Assembly: GCA_964034945.1 (NCBI GenBank)
Contig: OZ035960.1
Span: forward strand, 78,091,331-78,155,330
DNA length: 64,000 nt
From: Chrysopilus asiliformis
Lineage: Eukaryota > Arthropoda > Insecta > Diptera > Rhagionidae
Direction of reading: 5' to 3'
The notes beneath the pieces were generated by a model. That model was not told the origin of the DNA. It was given only the letters and a program-made list of their open reading frames with translations, and did not search any database. How positions within the stretch are numbered: the stretch's first letter is position 1; each line of letters begins with the position of its first letter. Position numbers and translations under genes: made by a program. Shown here piece by piece: positions 63,606 through 64,000 of the stretch.

Positions 63606-63969
63606 ATAACAGAAAGTCCTGTAAGGATAACGTGATTAACTCTTTTCCTCAAAATTTTCACGAGAGCTCTCTCTACTACAACTCTACCGAGTGTTCACAC
63701 AGCCTGCTAGATTATTCTCTCGGCTAGAGATAGGGCGGATCGATTTTTGTTTGTTTTTATTTTTTATTTGATTTTTTGTTAATTAAAAATGAAATACAGC
63801 TAAATCTGCAACTGATTTAATTGCGATTAACAGTTAAAGGCTTGGTGGTACACGCGATTTTTCATAACAAATACAGTACGGTGGTACTAAAATTGTACCA
63901 CCGATTAAATCGTCTTTCATTGCCTCATGAAACTTTAAATATTAACACAGTTTTCACCACTGACTTATT
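63606..63969. other. Mixed fragments near the window end
   Basis: aagtcctgtaaggataacgt (63612-63631) is a fragment of the tandem-unit repeat. tagggcggatcgattttt at 63731 resembles the end of the foldback element at 48166. The remainder includes a small palindrome around acggtggtactaaaattgta / ccaccg. Confidence 0.45.
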
Positions 63970-64000
63970 CTAACATTAAAGCCCGTCTTATCACGGGTAA
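63970..64000 (+). mobile_element. Start of a second copy of the 53586-53797 MITE
   Basis: ctaacattaaagcccgtctt and atcacgggtaa are identical to 53585-53613. The element continues beyond the window. Confidence 0.7.

Noticed and set aside
1..64000. CRISPR array, tRNA or rRNA genes, riboswitches
   Set aside because: Spaced-repeat, cloverleaf or rRNA signatures were not seen. The tandem arrays found (107, about 125 and about 165 bp) have no spacers.

Overview
The window is eukaryotic, AT-rich genomic DNA, most likely from an insect and probably a fly (Diptera). Evidence: spliced genes with GT/AG introns of up to about 10.8 kb, a tRNA-Tyr-primed BEL/Pao retrotransposon, mariner, Tc1/mariner, Harbinger, piggyBac, hAT and P-like DNA elements, and very many short palindromic elements. 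I cannot name the species. There are no bacterial genes, operons, CRISPR arrays, rRNA or recognisable tRNA genes.

Two host genes are supported. (1) A Caper/RBM39 orthologue (U2AF65-related splicing factor) on the + strand, exons 11727-11809, 22621-23049, 26986-27262, 33247-33513 and 33565-34197. Every junction is in phase and there is a poly(A) signal at 34279. The initiator exon was not found. (2) The C-terminal three exons (55192-55559, 54585-55131, 54254-54534, - strand) of an arrestin-domain (ARRDC-type) adaptor with two PPxY motifs. Its N-terminal exon is not seen.

Nearly everything else is mobile DNA, much of it nested. The only intact element is a BEL/Pao retrotransposon (56173-62278) with a 1740-codon ORF, 372-bp LTRs differing at one base and a 5-bp target duplication. 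It interrupts a long-inverted-repeat element (55689-62921) whose relative lies at 10003-11047. Broken coding relics include mariner (4160-5092), an RTE-like LINE (17740-18560), other LINE tails (45270-45690, 46707-47130), a Ty3/gypsy pol gene split by two insertions (41060-45060), HARBI1-type transposase (34802-35245), hAT transposase (36882-37308), a piggyBac fragment (37366-37965) and Tc1/mariner (53226-53630).

The non-autonomous layer is the most informative. Many elements can be delimited by matching target-site duplications: 8 bp for hAT-like (2538, 3457, 8662, 35592, 41132, 42569), 7 bp for P-superfamily-like (30848, 39793, possibly 48150), TTAA for piggyBac-like (11304, 37366, 43716), 9 bp for a Mutator-like element (45764), 4 bp A/T for an unassigned CTGTGG family (12371, 36702, 38550, 43875), and TA or TAA for others. 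Two very large palindromes stand out: 14073-16326, inside a Caper intron, and 48166-50978, an 8-bp-TSD foldback element whose arms each carry a pogo-like MITE. A roughly 0.6-kb palindromic repeat with a TCTG microsatellite recurs in head-to-head arrays throughout.
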